DNA of 64,000 bases from NCBI RefSeq assembly GCF_021404305.1, contig NZ_JABFTX010000002.1:842086-906085 (forward strand), given 5' to 3'. Shown here in pieces: positions 53,546 through 63,827 of this stretch (position 1 is the stretch's first letter; each line of letters opens with the position of its first letter). The DNA is from Billgrantia ethanolica (lineage in GTDB: Bacteria > Pseudomonadota > Gammaproteobacteria > Pseudomonadales > Halomonadaceae). A program made the position numbers and the translations under genes. The notes under the pieces are model-generated. The model did not search any database. It saw only the letters and a program-made list of their open reading frames with translations, and had not been told where the DNA came from.

Positions 53546-53600
53546 GGCTGACAGGGCCCCAATATCGTTTCATTGGATAAATATAGCCAAATGAATGGTA
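53546..53600 (-). promoter_or_regulatory. AT-rich region upstream of cysH, candidate CysB site
   Basis: Read toward cysH, the block holds CCAATGAAAC (53567-53576) and an ATATTTAT run (about 53577-53585), 70-90 bases before the start codon. The CCAATGAA core also occurs before cysP. CysB control is inferred. Confidence 0.4.
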
Positions 53601-53612
53601 AAAGGACTCTTC

Positions 53613-54992
53613 TTATTCCTGCTGGTGCTTTGGCTCGGCCAGTGCCTGCATCAGATGGCGAATCTTGTCCAGCGTCTCGGCGTATTCGGCCTCGACGTTG
53701 GAGTCGGCCACCAGTCCGCCGCCGCCCCATAGGTGGATGCGCTCCCCGTCGGCCACGGCGGTGCGGATGGCAACGGAGGTGTCCATATTGCCGCGCACGT
53801 CGACGAAGCCCAGGCTGCCGCAGTACACGCTTCTGCGGCTCGGCTCCAGTTCGTCGATGATCTGCATGGCGCGAACCTTCGGCGCACCGGTGATCGAACC
53901 ACCGGGAAAGGCGGCCGCCAGCAGGTCCAGCGGGCGCTTTCCCGTCGCCAGTCTGCCGCACACGACGCTGACCAGATGGTGTACGTTGGCGTAGCTCTCC
54001 AGTCCGCAGAGTTGAGGTACCCGCACGCTGCCCGGCTGACAAACACGCCCCAGATCGTTGCGCAGCAGATCGACGATCATCACGTTCTCGGCGCGGTCCT
54101 TGAGACTCGAGATCAGCTCCATGGCCAGCTCCCCATCCGCCTCGGGCGTGCTGCCTCGGGGGCGAGTGCCCTTGATCGGACGTGTCTCTACGTGGCCATC
54201 CGGCTCGCACAACAGGAAGCGCTCGGGAGAGAGAGACAGAATGGCCTGCTCTCCTCGCTCTGAAGGCCAGGCCATGAAGCCGGCAAAGGGGGTGGGCGTG
54301 GCCAGGCGCAGGCGCAGGAAGGCGTCCCACAGGTCGCCGCTGTACGGTGCGCTGAAGCGCTGCGCCAGGTTGATCTGGTAGCAGTCACCGGCCCGAATGT
54401 AGTCCTGCACGGCAGCAAACCGTCTGGCATAACCGTCACGATCCATCTCGGCTTCGAAAGGGGCGAGCAGCCCGAAGGCTGAGGTGGGGTCGGCGCTGCG
54501 GCGTAGCCACTCCGTGACCTGCAGGCGCCTCTCGGCCGTTGCCACCAGCCAGCTTTCTTGCCGCTGATGATCCTGTATCAGCGCCCAGTCGTAGAGTCCC
54601 GCGCGGCTGGCTGGCAGGCAGACACTTTCCTGGGCCGAGTTGCCCACTGGCTCGAGAGCGCGGCCCAGGTCGTAGCCCCAGTAGCCAATCAGGCCGCCGA
54701 GGAAGGGCAGGTCGCTAGGAGGTACGTCGAGAGCCAGGCTCTCGAGCAGGGTTTGCTGGGCCATGAAAGGGTCACGGCCGTGCTGCACCTGATCGTCGAT
54801 GCGGATGACCCCCTTGCCATCGACGGTGAGCACCGACACGGGGTCGCTGCTGATGATGTCGTAGCGGCCGCCCGGTGCGGCAGGTTTGCCGCTGTCGAGC
54901 AGGACGGCCCCGGGGCGCTGGCGCAGCGCCTGGAAATAGGCAAGCGGATCCTCGCCATAGGGCAGCGGTGTTATCTCGAGTCTTGCATTCAT
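53613..54992 (-). CDS. pabB: Aminodeoxychorismate synthase component I
   Basis: PabB makes 4-amino-4-deoxychorismate for folate synthesis. The 459-residue protein has the catalytic-lysine motif RPIKGTRPRG with Lys274, the residue that separates PabB from TrpE (Ala in the TrpE of this window). It also has AENVMIVDLLRNDLGRVC and PGGSITGAPKVRAMQIIDEL. MNARLEITPLPYG at 54992 is the probable start; an in-frame extension to 55022 is open. No pabA is near; TrpG may supply the amidotransferase. Confidence 0.94.
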   Translation of the reverse strand: MNARLEITPLPYGEDPLAYFQALRQRPGAVLLDSGKPAAPGGRYDIISSDPVSVLTVDGKGVIRIDDQVQHGRDPFMAQQTLLESLALDVPPSDLPFLGGLIGYWGYDLGRALEPVGNSAQESVCLPASRAGLYDWALIQDHQRQESWLVATAERRLQVTEWLRRSADPTSAFGLLAPFEAEMDRDGYARRFAAVQDYIRAGDCYQINLAQRFSAPYSGDLWDAFLRLRLATPTPFAGFMAWPSERGEQAILSLSPERFLLCEPDGHVETRPIKGTRPRGSTPEADGELAMELISSLKDRAENVMIVDLLRNDLGRVCQPGSVRVPQLCGLESYANVHHLVSVVCGRLATGKRPLDLLAAAFPGGSITGAPKVRAMQIIDELEPSRRSVYCGSLGFVDVRGNMDTSVAIRTAVADGERIHLWGGGGLVADSNVEAEYAETLDKIRHLMQALAEPKHQQE

Positions 54993-55093
54993 CAGGGGGG
55001 CCTTTCGAAACAGGCGACTCATTCTAGGGGGTGGCGAGCCTTTTGTCGTGAAAGTCGTTGGCCCGTTAACGACTTGCCGTCAACGCTGCGACG

Positions 55094-55103
55094 ATTGTCG
55101 ACA
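55094..55103. promoter_or_regulatory. GntR operator-like site 1
   Basis: ATTGTCGACA, a near-palindrome with the TTGTCGACA core. It is 133 bases before the GntR gene start. Confidence 0.5.
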
Positions 55104-55123
55104 CCGTAGCTGCACGGCTTCTC

Positions 55124-55134
55124 ATTGTCTACAA
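55124..55134. promoter_or_regulatory. GntR operator-like site 2
   Basis: ATTGTCTACAA, one base off the palindromic core. Its centre is 30 bases (about three helical turns) from site 1. Confidence 0.55.
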
Positions 55135-55167
55135 CCAAAGGCGTACGAAATGGCGGCTGGAGAGAGG

Positions 55168-55196
55168 TTGACCCGTACCAGAGCAGTGTCTAAAGT
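55168..55196 (+). promoter_or_regulatory. Probable promoter of the gntR-prp operon
   Basis: TTGACC (55168-55173) and TAAAGT (55191-55196) are exactly 17 bases apart, predicting a start near 55203, just before operator site 3. Confidence 0.6.
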
Positions 55197-55209
55197 TTCT
55201 TCATTCCTT

Positions 55210-55223
55210 AATTGTCGACAATT
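55210..55223. promoter_or_regulatory. GntR operator-like site 3 (perfect palindrome)
   Basis: AATTGTCGACAATT is a perfect 14-bp palindrome. It lies between the likely transcription start and the GntR ATG at 55227, where a bound repressor would block elongation or initiation. It also takes the place of the ribosome-binding site. Confidence 0.75.
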
Positions 55224-55226
55224 GCC

Positions 55227-55940
55227 ATGAACTCAGTCGCTCCAGAACAGACATCCCCTGAAGTCCGAACCCTGGCCGAACGGGTCTTCCATCAGCTGCA
55301 GGATGCCATTGTCCGCGGTGAGTTGGCGCCGGGCAGCAAGATCACCGAGCCGGGACTGTCGAAGGCCTATGGTATCTCCCGCGGCCCGCTGCGCGAAGCG
55401 ATGCGCCGCCTCGAGGCCCATCGCCTGATCGAACGAGTGCCCCATGTCGGCGCCCGGGTGGTCAAGCTCTCGATGAAGGAACTGCTCGAGCTGTTCGACG
55501 TGCGCGAGGCGTTGGAGAGCATGGCCGCCCGCCTGGCCGCCGAACACATGACCCGCGAGGAGATCGCCGGGCTGCGCGAGGTGCTGGCGCTGCATGAACG
55601 TCAGGCCGATCTCAAGAGTGGCGAAGCCTACTACCAGCGTGAAGGTGACCTCGACTTCCATTTTCGCATCGTCCAGGGCAGCCACAACCGCATGCTGATG
55701 ACCCTGCTGTGCGACGACCTCTATTACCTGGTGCGGCTCTACCGTACCCAGTTCAGTGCCAGCGGTACCCGGCCACAGCGGGCCTTCGTCGAGCACCATC
55801 GCATCGTCGATGCCATCGAAGCTGGCGATGCCGAGCTGGCCGAGCTGCTGATGCGGCGCCATGTCAGCGCCTCGCGGGCCAACGTGGCCGACCGTTACGC
55901 CGCCACTCTCAAGCAGCAGCAGGCCGAAGAAACCATTTAG
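55227..55940 (+). CDS. GntR family (FadR/FCD type) regulator of the prp operon
   Basis: A 237-residue regulator. The winged helix is at about 15-80 ([40 protein letters not shown]) and an FCD ligand domain follows ([55 protein letters not shown]), whose His/Asp residues can hold a metal. It is the first gene of the methylcitrate operon, the order known in Pseudomonas. Ligand probably 2-methylcitrate or a relative (inference). ATG 55227 follows a palindrome rather than a clear ribosome site. Confidence 0.88.
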   Translation: MNSVAPEQTSPEVRTLAERVFHQLQDAIVRGELAPGSKITEPGLSKAYGISRGPLREAMRRLEAHRLIERVPHVGARVVKLSMKELLELFDVREALESMAARLAAEHMTREEIAGLREVLALHERQADLKSGEAYYQREGDLDFHFRIVQGSHNRMLMTLLCDDLYYLVRLYRTQFSASGTRPQRAFVEHHRIVDAIEAGDAELAELLMRRHVSASRANVADRYAATLKQQQAEETI

Positions 55941-55972
55941 AAGCCCGTTCGAATACCAAGAGGAATTCCGTC

Positions 55973-56863
55973 ATGACACAACCCAGCCCCGGCGCTCGTT
56001 TCCGTGCCGCCCTCGAGGCCAACCGCCCGCTGCCCATCGTCGGTACCATCAATGCCTATACCGCGATGATGGCCGAGCGAGTGGGGCATCAGGCTATCTA
56101 TCTTTCCGGCGGTGGGGTGGCCAATGCCTCCTTCGGGCTGCCTGATCTGGGCATGACCAGCATGAATGACGTGGTGCAGGACGCACACCGGATCTGCGGC
56201 GCCACCGATCTGCCGCTGCTGGTGGACATCGACACCGGCTGGGGTGGAGCCTTCAATATCTCTCGTACCGTCAAGGAGATGCAGCGCGCCGGCGTGGCCG
56301 CCGTGCACCTCGAGGACCAGGTGGCGCAGAAGCGCTGCGGCCACCGCCCCAACAAGGAGATCGTCTCCAAGCAGGAGATGGTCGATCGCATCAAGGCCGC
56401 CGCCGATGCCCGCATCGACCCGGACTTCTATCTGATCGCGCGTACCGATGCCTTCCAGAAGGAGGGGCTCGATGCCGCCATCGACCGCGCCAATGCCTGT
56501 ATCGAGGCCGGCGCCGACGCCATCTTTGCCGAAGCGGTGCACACCCTCGACGACTACCGCGCCTTCTGCGAGCGGGTCGATGCGCCGATCCTGGCCAACA
56601 TCACCGAGTTCGGCGCCACGCCGCTGTTCACCCAGCAGGAGCTCGGCGAGGTGGGCTGCCGCATGGTGCTCTATCCGCTGTCGGCCTTCCGCGCCATGAA
56701 CGCTGCGGCGTTGAAGGTCTATCAGAGCATTCATGACAAGGGCCATCAGCGTGACGTGGTCGAGCTGATGCAGACCCGCGACGAGCTCTACGACTTCCTG
56801 AACTACCACGCCTTCGAGCAGAAGCTCGATGCGCTGTTTGCCGAGAAAGGCAACGACGCCTGA
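55973..56863 (+). CDS. prpB: 2-methylisocitrate lyase
   Basis: PrpB splits 2-methylisocitrate into pyruvate and succinate. The 296-residue protein has the isocitrate-lyase superfamily motifs: [18 protein letters not shown], the metal-site [25 protein letters not shown] with catalytic Cys122, and [18 protein letters not shown] lies before ATG 55973. It starts 32 bases after gntR, and prpC follows 48 bases downstream. Confidence 0.95.
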   Translation: MTQPSPGARFRAALEANRPLPIVGTINAYTAMMAERVGHQAIYLSGGGVANASFGLPDLGMTSMNDVVQDAHRICGATDLPLLVDIDTGWGGAFNISRTVKEMQRAGVAAVHLEDQVAQKRCGHRPNKEIVSKQEMVDRIKAAADARIDPDFYLIARTDAFQKEGLDAAIDRANACIEAGADAIFAEAVHTLDDYRAFCERVDAPILANITEFGATPLFTQQELGEVGCRMVLYPLSAFRAMNAAALKVYQSIHDKGHQRDVVELMQTRDELYDFLNYHAFEQKLDALFAEKGNDA

Positions 56864-56911
56864 GGCACGCCCCTTCGAGTCGTTTCGGATAACTTCAAGA
56901 GGAGAGAGACC

Positions 56912-58039
56912 ATGGCAGACAAACCCATCGGCGGTGCCGGCCTGCGCGGCCAGAGCGCCGGCAGCACGGCCCTGTGTACCGTCGGCAAGACCGGCTCTGG
57001 CCTGACCTACCGCGGCTATGACATCAAGGAGCTGGCCGAAAAGGCGCGCTTCGAAGAGGTCGCCTATCTGCTGCTCAAGGGCAAGCTGCCCAACCAGGCC
57101 GAACTCGATGCCTACGTGACCAAGCTCAAGGGGCTGCGTGGCCTGCCCCAGGCACTCAAGACCGTGCTCGAGCAGATCCCGGCCAGCGCTCACCCCATGG
57201 ACGTGATGCGTACCGGCACCTCCATGCTCGGCAATCTGGAGACCGAGGAGAGCTTCGATCAGCAGCAGGACGTTTCCGACCGCCTGCTGGCGGTGCTGCC
57301 TTCGATCATCTGCTACTGGTATCGCTTCAGCCATGACGGCGTGCGCATCGAGACCGAGACCGACGACGATTCCGTAGGCGCTCACTTCCTGCATCTGTTG
57401 CGTGACGAAGCGCCCACCGAGCTGCATGCCCGGGTAATGAACGTCTCGCTCATTCTCTACGCCGAGCACGAGTTCAACGCCTCGACCTTCACGGCGCGCG
57501 TCTGCGCCTCGACGCTCTCCGACATGCACTCCTGCGTGACCGGTGCCATCGGCTCGCTGCGCGGCCCGCTGCACGGCGGTGCCAACGAGGCGGCGATGGA
57601 CATGATCGAGAACTGGAAGTCGCCGGAAGAGGCCGAGCGCGAGATCATGGGCATGCTCGAGCGCAAGGAGAAGATCATGGGCTTCGGCCATGCGATCTAT
57701 CGCGAGTCCGACCCGCGCAACGCCATCATCAAGGAGTGGTCCGAGCGGCTGGCCCAGGACGTCGGCGACACCGTGCTCTATCCTGTCTCCGTGCGGGTCG
57801 AGGACGTCATGTGGCGCGAGAAGAAGCTGTTCTGCAACGCCGACTTCTTCCACGCCAGCGCCTATCACTTCATGGACATTCCCACCAAGCTGTTCACGCC
57901 GATCTTCGTCTGTTCGCGCGTCACCGGCTGGTGTGCCCATGTCTTCGAGCAGCGTGCCAACAACCGCATCATTCGCCCCAGCGCCGACTACATCGGTCCG
58001 GAAAAGAGCCAGTGGGTGCCGATCGAGGAGCGTGACTGA
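56912..58039 (+). CDS. prpC: 2-methylcitrate synthase
   Basis: PrpC condenses propionyl-CoA with oxaloacetate. The 375-residue citrate-synthase-fold protein starts MADKPIGGAGLRGQSAGSTA, has TYRGYDIKELAEKA, the substrate His in GPLHGGANEAAM, and the second-His/acid region GFGHAIYRESDPRN. The N-terminus and length match PrpC rather than GltA. GAGGAGAG lies before its ATG. acnD follows after 78 bases. Confidence 0.95.
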   Translation: MADKPIGGAGLRGQSAGSTALCTVGKTGSGLTYRGYDIKELAEKARFEEVAYLLLKGKLPNQAELDAYVTKLKGLRGLPQALKTVLEQIPASAHPMDVMRTGTSMLGNLETEESFDQQQDVSDRLLAVLPSIICYWYRFSHDGVRIETETDDDSVGAHFLHLLRDEAPTELHARVMNVSLILYAEHEFNASTFTARVCASTLSDMHSCVTGAIGSLRGPLHGGANEAAMDMIENWKSPEEAEREIMGMLERKEKIMGFGHAIYRESDPRNAIIKEWSERLAQDVGDTVLYPVSVRVEDVMWREKKLFCNADFFHASAYHFMDIPTKLFTPIFVCSRVTGWCAHVFEQRANNRIIRPSADYIGPEKSQWVPIEERD

Positions 58040-58117
58040 GCCAGTGTCCGCACGAGGCGGCCTGCGGGTCGCCTCTCTCCCTCGCCCGATTCAATACCAC
58101 GCGAAGACCGTCGACTC

Positions 58118-60727
58118 ATGAACACTCAATATCGTAAATCGCTTCCCGGTACCGAGCTGGACTACTTCGACGTGCGTGAGGCCGTCGAGGAGATTCAGTC
58201 CGGTGCCTATGACACCCTTCCTTATACTTCTCGCGTACTGGCCGAGCAACTGGTGCGCCGCTGCGAGCCGGAGCTGCTAACCGACGCGCTCAAGCAGCTG
58301 ATCGAACGCAAGCGCGACCTGGACTTCCCCTGGTATCCGGCGCGAGTAGTGTGCCATGACATCCTCGGCCAGACGGCGCTAGTCGACCTGGCCGGCCTGC
58401 GCGATGCCATCGCCGAGAAGGGCGGCGACCCGGCCAAGGTCAATCCGGTGGTACCGACTCAGCTGATCGTCGACCACTCCCTGGCCGTGGAGTGCGGCGG
58501 CGACGATCCCGATGCCTTCGACAAGAACCGCGCCATCGAGGATCGCCGCAACGAGGACCGCTTCCACTTCATCGACTGGACGCGCACTGCGTTCAAGAAC
58601 GTCGACGTGATCCCTGCCGGCAACGGCATCATGCACCAGATCAACCTGGAGAAGATGTCGCCGGTGATCCAGGCTCGCGATGGTGTCGCCTACCCCGACA
58701 CTTGTGTGGGCACCGACAGCCATACCCCGCACATCGACTGCCTGGGCGTCATCGCCATCGGCGTGGGCGGCCTGGAGGCCGAAACCGTGATGCTCGGTCG
58801 CCCCTCGATGATGCGCCTGCCCGACATCGTCGGCGTGGAGCTGACCGGCAAGCGCCGGCCCGGCATCACCGCCACCGACATCGTGCTGGCGATCACCGAG
58901 TTCCTGCGTCAGGAGCGGGTGGTGGGTGCCTACCTGGAGTTCTTCGGTGAAGGCGCAGACAGCCTGACCATCGGCGACCGCGCCACCATCTCCAACATGA
59001 CGCCGGAGTACGGCGCCACCGCGGCGATGTTCTACATCGACCAGCAGACCCTCGATTATCTGACCATCACCGGCCGCGAGCCGGAGCAGGTGGCGCTGGT
59101 CGAGAACTACGCCAAGACCGTGGGGCTGTGGGGCGACAGTCTGAAGAATGCCGAGTACGAGCGCGTGCTCACCTTCGACCTCTCCAGCGTCGAGCGCAAC
59201 CTGGCTGGGCCTTCCAACCCCCATCGTCGCCTGCCGACTTCGGCCCTGGCCGAGCGCGGCATCGCCGTGAACCTGGAGCAGGCGCTGGCCGAGGAGAAGG
59301 CAGGCCGGATGCCGGACGGCGCTGTGATCATCGCCGCCATCACCAGCTGTACCAACACCTCCAACCCGCGCAACGTCGTGGCCGCGGGGCTGCTGGCCAA
59401 GAAGGCCAATGAGCTGGGGCTCGTACGCAAGCCGTGGGTGAAATCGTCCTTCGCCCCGGGGTCCAAGGTCGCGCGGCTCTATCTGGAAGAGGCCGGCCTG
59501 CTGCCGGAACTCGAAAAGCTCGGCTTCGGCATCGTTGCCTACGCCTGCACCACCTGTAACGGCATGTCCGGTGCGCTGCGTCCGGAGATCCAGCAGGAGA
59601 TCATTGACCGCGATCTGTATGCCACCGCGGTGCTGTCCGGCAACCGCAACTTCGACGGGCGCATCCACCCCTATGCCAAGCAGGCCTTCCTGGCCTCGCC
59701 GCCGCTGGTGGTGGCCTACGCCATTGCCGGCACCGTACGCTTCGATATCGAGAAGGACGCGCTAGGCTACGACAAGGACGGCAAGCCGGTCACGCTCAAG
59801 GACCTGTGGCCCAGCGACGAGGAGATCGACGCCATCGTCGGCGAGCACGTCAAGCCCGAGCAGTTCAAGCAGGTCTACATCCCGATGTTCAATCTGGACG
59901 AAGTGGAGCAGGCCAAGAGCCCGCTCTACGACTGGCGCCCACAGAGCACCTACATTCGCCGTCCGCCCTACTGGGAGGGCAACATGGCGCGTGAGCGCGG
60001 CCTGAAGGGCATGCGTCCGCTGGCGATCCTGCCGGACAACATCACCACCGACCACCTGTCGCCCTCCAACGCCATCCTGCTGGACAGCGCGGCGGGTGAG
60101 TACCTGGCCAAGATGGGGCTGCCGGAGGAGGACTTCAACTCTTACGCCACCCACCGCGGCGACCACCTCACCGCCCAGCGGGCGACCCTGGCCAACCCCA
60201 AGCTGTTCAACGAGATGGTGCGGGACGACAAGGGCGAAGTGATTCAGGGTTCGCTGGCGCGCATCGAGCCGGAAGGCAAGGTGACGCGCATGTGGGAAGC
60301 CATCGAGACCTACATGGAGCGCGGCCAGCCGCTGATCGTCATTGCCGGGGCCGACTACGGCCAGGGCAGCTCACGCGACTGGGCAGCCAAGGGCGTGGCA
60401 CTGGCGGGCGTCGAGGCGATCGTCGCCGAGGGCTTCGAGCGCATTCATCGTACCAACCTGGTAGGCATGGGCGTGATGCCGCTGCAGTTCGAGGAGGGCA
60501 CCACGCGCCACACCCTGCAGCTCGACGGCACCGAGACCTACGACGTGGAAGGCAAGCCGGCTCCCCGAGCAACGCTCGAGCTGGTCATTCACCGCACGTC
60601 TGGTGAAGTCGAGCGGGTGCCGGTGATCTGCCGCCTGGATACTGCGGAAGAGGTCACGGTCTACTCCGCCGGTGGTGTGCTACAGCGCTTCGCCCAGGAC
60701 TTCCTCGAGTCCGAAGCGGTGGCTTGA
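58118..60727 (+). CDS. acnD: Fe/S-dependent 2-methylisocitrate dehydratase AcnD
   Basis: AcnD dehydrates 2-methylcitrate to 2-methylaconitate. The 869-residue aconitase-superfamily protein has the cluster cysteines Cys411 (SCTNTSNP), Cys477 and Cys480 (YACTTCNGMSG), and the swivel domain with GADYGQGSSRDWAAKG. It needs PrpF for a productive product. The gene is coupled with prpF after about 70 bases. The pair AcnD-PrpF together with PrpD downstream means two methylcitrate dehydratase systems are present. Confidence 0.95.
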   Translation: MNTQYRKSLPGTELDYFDVREAVEEIQSGAYDTLPYTSRVLAEQLVRRCEPELLTDALKQLIERKRDLDFPWYPARVVCHDILGQTALVDLAGLRDAIAEKGGDPAKVNPVVPTQLIVDHSLAVECGGDDPDAFDKNRAIEDRRNEDRFHFIDWTRTAFKNVDVIPAGNGIMHQINLEKMSPVIQARDGVAYPDTCVGTDSHTPHIDCLGVIAIGVGGLEAETVMLGRPSMMRLPDIVGVELTGKRRPGITATDIVLAITEFLRQERVVGAYLEFFGEGADSLTIGDRATISNMTPEYGATAAMFYIDQQTLDYLTITGREPEQVALVENYAKTVGLWGDSLKNAEYERVLTFDLSSVERNLAGPSNPHRRLPTSALAERGIAVNLEQALAEEKAGRMPDGAVIIAAITSCTNTSNPRNVVAAGLLAKKANELGLVRKPWVKSSFAPGSKVARLYLEEAGLLPELEKLGFGIVAYACTTCNGMSGALRPEIQQEIIDRDLYATAVLSGNRNFDGRIHPYAKQAFLASPPLVVAYAIAGTVRFDIEKDALGYDKDGKPVTLKDLWPSDEEIDAIVGEHVKPEQFKQVYIPMFNLDEVEQAKSPLYDWRPQSTYIRRPPYWEGNMARERGLKGMRPLAILPDNITTDHLSPSNAILLDSAAGEYLAKMGLPEEDFNSYATHRGDHLTAQRATLANPKLFNEMVRDDKGEVIQGSLARIEPEGKVTRMWEAIETYMERGQPLIVIAGADYGQGSSRDWAAKGVALAGVEAIVAEGFERIHRTNLVGMGVMPLQFEEGTTRHTLQLDGTETYDVEGKPAPRATLELVIHRTSGEVERVPVICRLDTAEEVTVYSAGGVLQRFAQDFLESEAVA

Positions 60728-60795
60728 TCCACACATCGCGTGAACGCCCCGGCGGCCATCGCCGGGGCTCTCCGTCATTTCAGGAAGCGAGTGCC

Positions 60796-61974
60796 ATGGC
60801 CCACGTTCCTCAAATCAAGATTCCCGCCACCTACATGCGTGGCGGTACCAGCAAGGGCGTCTTCTTTCGTCTGGAGGATCTGCCCGAGGCGGCACGCCGA
60901 CCCGGCCCGGCCCGTGATGCCTTGCTGCTGCGCGTCATCGGCAGCCCCGACCCGTACCAGAAGCAGATCGACGGCATGGGTGGGGCTACCTCTAGCACCA
61001 GCAAGACGGTGATCCTGTCGAAGAGCGAAAGCCCGGATCACGACGTCGACTACCTGTTCGGCCAGGTTTCCATCGACAAGCCCTTCGTCGACTGGAGCGG
61101 CAACTGCGGTAACCTCTCCGCCGCCGTTGGCCCCTTTGTCATCAGTAACGGCCTGGTGGATCCCGAACGGATCCCCGAGAACGGTATCGCCACGGTGAGG
61201 ATCTGGCAGGCCAACATCGGCAAGACCATCGTCTCGCGTGTTCCGATCACCAACGGCGAGGTGCAGGAGACCGGCGACTTCGAGCTCGACGGCGTGACCT
61301 TCCCGGCTGCCGAAGTGGCGGTCGAATTCATGGACCCGGCCGACGGCGAAGGCGCCATGTTCCCCACCGGCAATCTGGTCGACGAGCTCGAGGTGCCGGG
61401 AGTGGGAACCCTCGAAGCCACCATGATCAATGCCGGCATTCCGACGGTCTTCGTCAACGCCGGGGCGATCGGCTATAGCGGCACCGAGCTGCAGGAGTCG
61501 ATCAACGGCGATACCCGGGCGCTGGCGATGTTCGAATCGATTCGCGCCCACGCCGCGGTGCGCATGGGGCTGATCAAGGAGGTCAGCGAGGCGGCCGAAC
61601 GTCAGCACACGCCCAAGGTCGCCTTTGTCGCGCCGCCGGCCGACTATGTCGCCTCCAGTGGCAAGGCGATCAAGGCAGGCGATATCGACCTCGTCGTGCG
61701 TGCACTCTCCATGGGCAAGCTGCACCATGCCATGATGGGCACGGCGGCAGTGGCCATTGCCACGGCAGCGGCGGTACCCGGCACCCTGGTCAACCTGGCG
61801 GCTGGCGGTGGCGAGCGTAACTCGGTGCACTTCGGACACCCCTCGGGCACGCTGCGAGTCGGCGCGGAAGCCTCGCAGACGGCAGGGCAGTGGACGGCGA
61901 CCAAGGCGGTGATGAGCCGTAGCGCGCGGGTTCTGATGGAAGGGCAAGTTCGCATCCCCGGTGATGCCTTCTAA
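60796..61974 (+). CDS. prpF: 2-methylaconitate cis-trans isomerase PrpF
   Basis: PrpF isomerises the AcnD product so that an aconitase can hydrate it. The 392-residue protein has a diaminopimelate-epimerase-like fold: IPATYMRGGTSKGVFF, GMGGATSSTSKTVIL, DWSGNCGNLSAAVGPF with a key Cys, and the C-terminal FGHPSGTLRVGA. The start at 60796 is family-like; an in-frame extension back to 60724 would overlap the acnD end. Confidence 0.94.
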   Translation: MAHVPQIKIPATYMRGGTSKGVFFRLEDLPEAARRPGPARDALLLRVIGSPDPYQKQIDGMGGATSSTSKTVILSKSESPDHDVDYLFGQVSIDKPFVDWSGNCGNLSAAVGPFVISNGLVDPERIPENGIATVRIWQANIGKTIVSRVPITNGEVQETGDFELDGVTFPAAEVAVEFMDPADGEGAMFPTGNLVDELEVPGVGTLEATMINAGIPTVFVNAGAIGYSGTELQESINGDTRALAMFESIRAHAAVRMGLIKEVSEAAERQHTPKVAFVAPPADYVASSGKAIKAGDIDLVVRALSMGKLHHAMMGTAAVAIATAAAVPGTLVNLAAGGGERNSVHFGHPSGTLRVGAEASQTAGQWTATKAVMSRSARVLMEGQVRIPGDAF

Positions 61975-62085
61975 CAGAACGGCGGGATCGTTATTAACTC
62001 GCCTCGAATCGCATGGCTCGGGGCGTTTTATATGGCGTTTTCTATAGTAAGTGGAGACCATTTCGAGCCTGCAACAGGAGGGAGC

Positions 62086-63570
62086 ATGAGCGCCACCGTC
62101 GAACGCAACGTCCGTCCCGATTACGACCCTGAACTGCAGATGATCGCCGACTACGTGCTCGACTATCGGATCGAGAGCGACGAGGCACTGGATACCGCAC
62201 GCAACTGTCTCATCGACACCCTGGGCTGCGGCCTGCTGGCGCTGCGCTTCCCGGAATGCACCAAGCACCTGGGGCCACTCGTCGAAGGCACTGTCGTACC
62301 CCATGGCGCCCGGGTACCGGGCACCTCCTTCCGTCTGGATCCCGTCAAGGCCGCCTGGGACACTGGCTGCATCGTGCGCTGGCTCGACTACAACGACACC
62401 TGGCTTGCCGCCGAGTGGGGGCATCCCTCCGACAACCTGGGTGCCATTCTCGCCGTGGCGGATCACCTCTCGCAGAAGCGAGTCGCCCAGGGCGAGGCTC
62501 CGCTGACCATGCGCGACGTGCTGGATGCCATGATCAAGGCTCACGAGATCCAGGGCGTGCTGGCGCTCGAAAACTCCTTCAACCGGGTTGGCCTGGATCA
62601 TGTGGTGCTGGTCAAGGTGGCATCCACGGCAGTAGCCGCCTACCTGATGGGGGCGAATCGGGAGCAGCTGCTGTCGGCGCTGTCGCATGCTTGGGCTGAC
62701 GGGCAGAGTCTGCGTACCTACCGCCATGCCCCCAATGCCGGCTCGCGCAAGAGCTGGGCCGCGGGCGATGCCACCTCGCGTGGCGTGCGTCTGGCCGATA
62801 TTGCCCTGCGTGGCGAGATGGGCATACCCGGCGTGCTCAGCGCACCCCAGTGGGGTTTCTACGACGTGCTCTTCTCGAAGACCAACAAGGATCAGGCGAT
62901 CAAACCGGAAGGGGAAAGAAAGTTTCGCTTCCAGCGCGAGTTCGGCACCTACGTGATGGAAAACGTCCTGTTCAAGATCGCCTTCCCGGCAGAGTTTCAT
63001 GCCCAGACTGCCTGCGAAGCTGCAGTGCGCTTACATCCCCAGGTCAAGGACCGCCTCGAGGAGATCGAGCGTATTGTCATTACCACCCATGAATCGGCGA
63101 TTCGCATCATCTCCAAGGAGGGTGAGCTGGCCAACCCGGCTGACCGTGACCACTGCTTGCAGTACATGGTGGCCGTGCCGTTGATCTTCGGCGATCTGAC
63201 CGCCGAACACTACGAGGATGACTTTCATCGTCAGCACCCGCTGATCGATACGCTGCGGGGCAAGATGGAGGTCAGCGAGGAGCCTCGCTATACCCGGGAC
63301 TATCTGGCTGCCGACAAACGCTCCATCGCCAATGCCATCCAGGTTTTCTTCAGCGATGGCACTGCCACGGAGTGTATCGAAGTCGAATACCCCATCGGCC
63401 ATCGCCGTCGCCGGGGCGAAGGCATCCCCATCCTGGAAGAGAAGTTTCGCCGCAACCTCGCGACGCGCTTTCCGGCCAGCCGCTGTGAGCGAATCATTTC
63501 GCTGTGCAAGGAGCAGGGGGCGCTGGAAGCCATGCCGGCGCACCGTTTCGTCGATCTGTTCGTCATCTGA
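62086..63570 (+). CDS. prpD: 2-methylcitrate dehydratase PrpD
   Basis: PrpD is a cluster-free 2-methylcitrate dehydratase of the MmgE/PrpD family. The 494-residue protein shows [59 protein letters not shown] and HFDDDFH-like [18 protein letters not shown]. The start at 62086 has AGGAGG upstream. It follows prpF by 111 bases. Its co-occurrence with acnD/prpF is a known Pseudomonas-type arrangement; why both are kept is unclear. Confidence 0.94.
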   Translation: MSATVERNVRPDYDPELQMIADYVLDYRIESDEALDTARNCLIDTLGCGLLALRFPECTKHLGPLVEGTVVPHGARVPGTSFRLDPVKAAWDTGCIVRWLDYNDTWLAAEWGHPSDNLGAILAVADHLSQKRVAQGEAPLTMRDVLDAMIKAHEIQGVLALENSFNRVGLDHVVLVKVASTAVAAYLMGANREQLLSALSHAWADGQSLRTYRHAPNAGSRKSWAAGDATSRGVRLADIALRGEMGIPGVLSAPQWGFYDVLFSKTNKDQAIKPEGERKFRFQREFGTYVMENVLFKIAFPAEFHAQTACEAAVRLHPQVKDRLEEIERIVITTHESAIRIISKEGELANPADRDHCLQYMVAVPLIFGDLTAEHYEDDFHRQHPLIDTLRGKMEVSEEPRYTRDYLAADKRSIANAIQVFFSDGTATECIEVEYPIGHRRRRGEGIPILEEKFRRNLATRFPASRCERIISLCKEQGALEAMPAHRFVDLFVI

Positions 63571-63827
63571 TGGGAGCGAACGTCGCGATCGCGATATAGA
63601 CGGTCAGGAGAGGAGATAAGAGAAAGAGACGAGGGAAAATTGACCGTCGTCATGGCCGTTGCTCCAAAGCTGGTCTATATTTTTTTGACGCGGAGGGTTG
63701 CGTCCTTGGTCTGCAGCCCTTAAAGTACGCATCCGCTGCCGGTGACGGGCAACGTTGCAGGCGGTGGGAAGAGTGGTAAGTGGTTGTCGATGTTTGAATT
63801 TTTCGATTCGCTTCGCAAAATTCGCAC
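63571..63827. other. Gene-free stretch after prpD
   Basis: No convincing gene. GACGGTCA (63599-63606) and TGACCGTC (63641-63648) could form a weak terminator stem. An A/T-rich stretch just before 63828 (about 63793-63823) could be an UP element for the downstream promoter. Confidence 0.5.

Noticed and set aside
60775..63000. A 741-codon open frame antisense to prpF/prpD, and similar long antisense frames at 55937-57940, 44479-46452, 1527-2852 and 13847-15694
   Set aside because: They are opposite well-recognised genes, have His/Arg/Gly-rich shadow composition and match no family.
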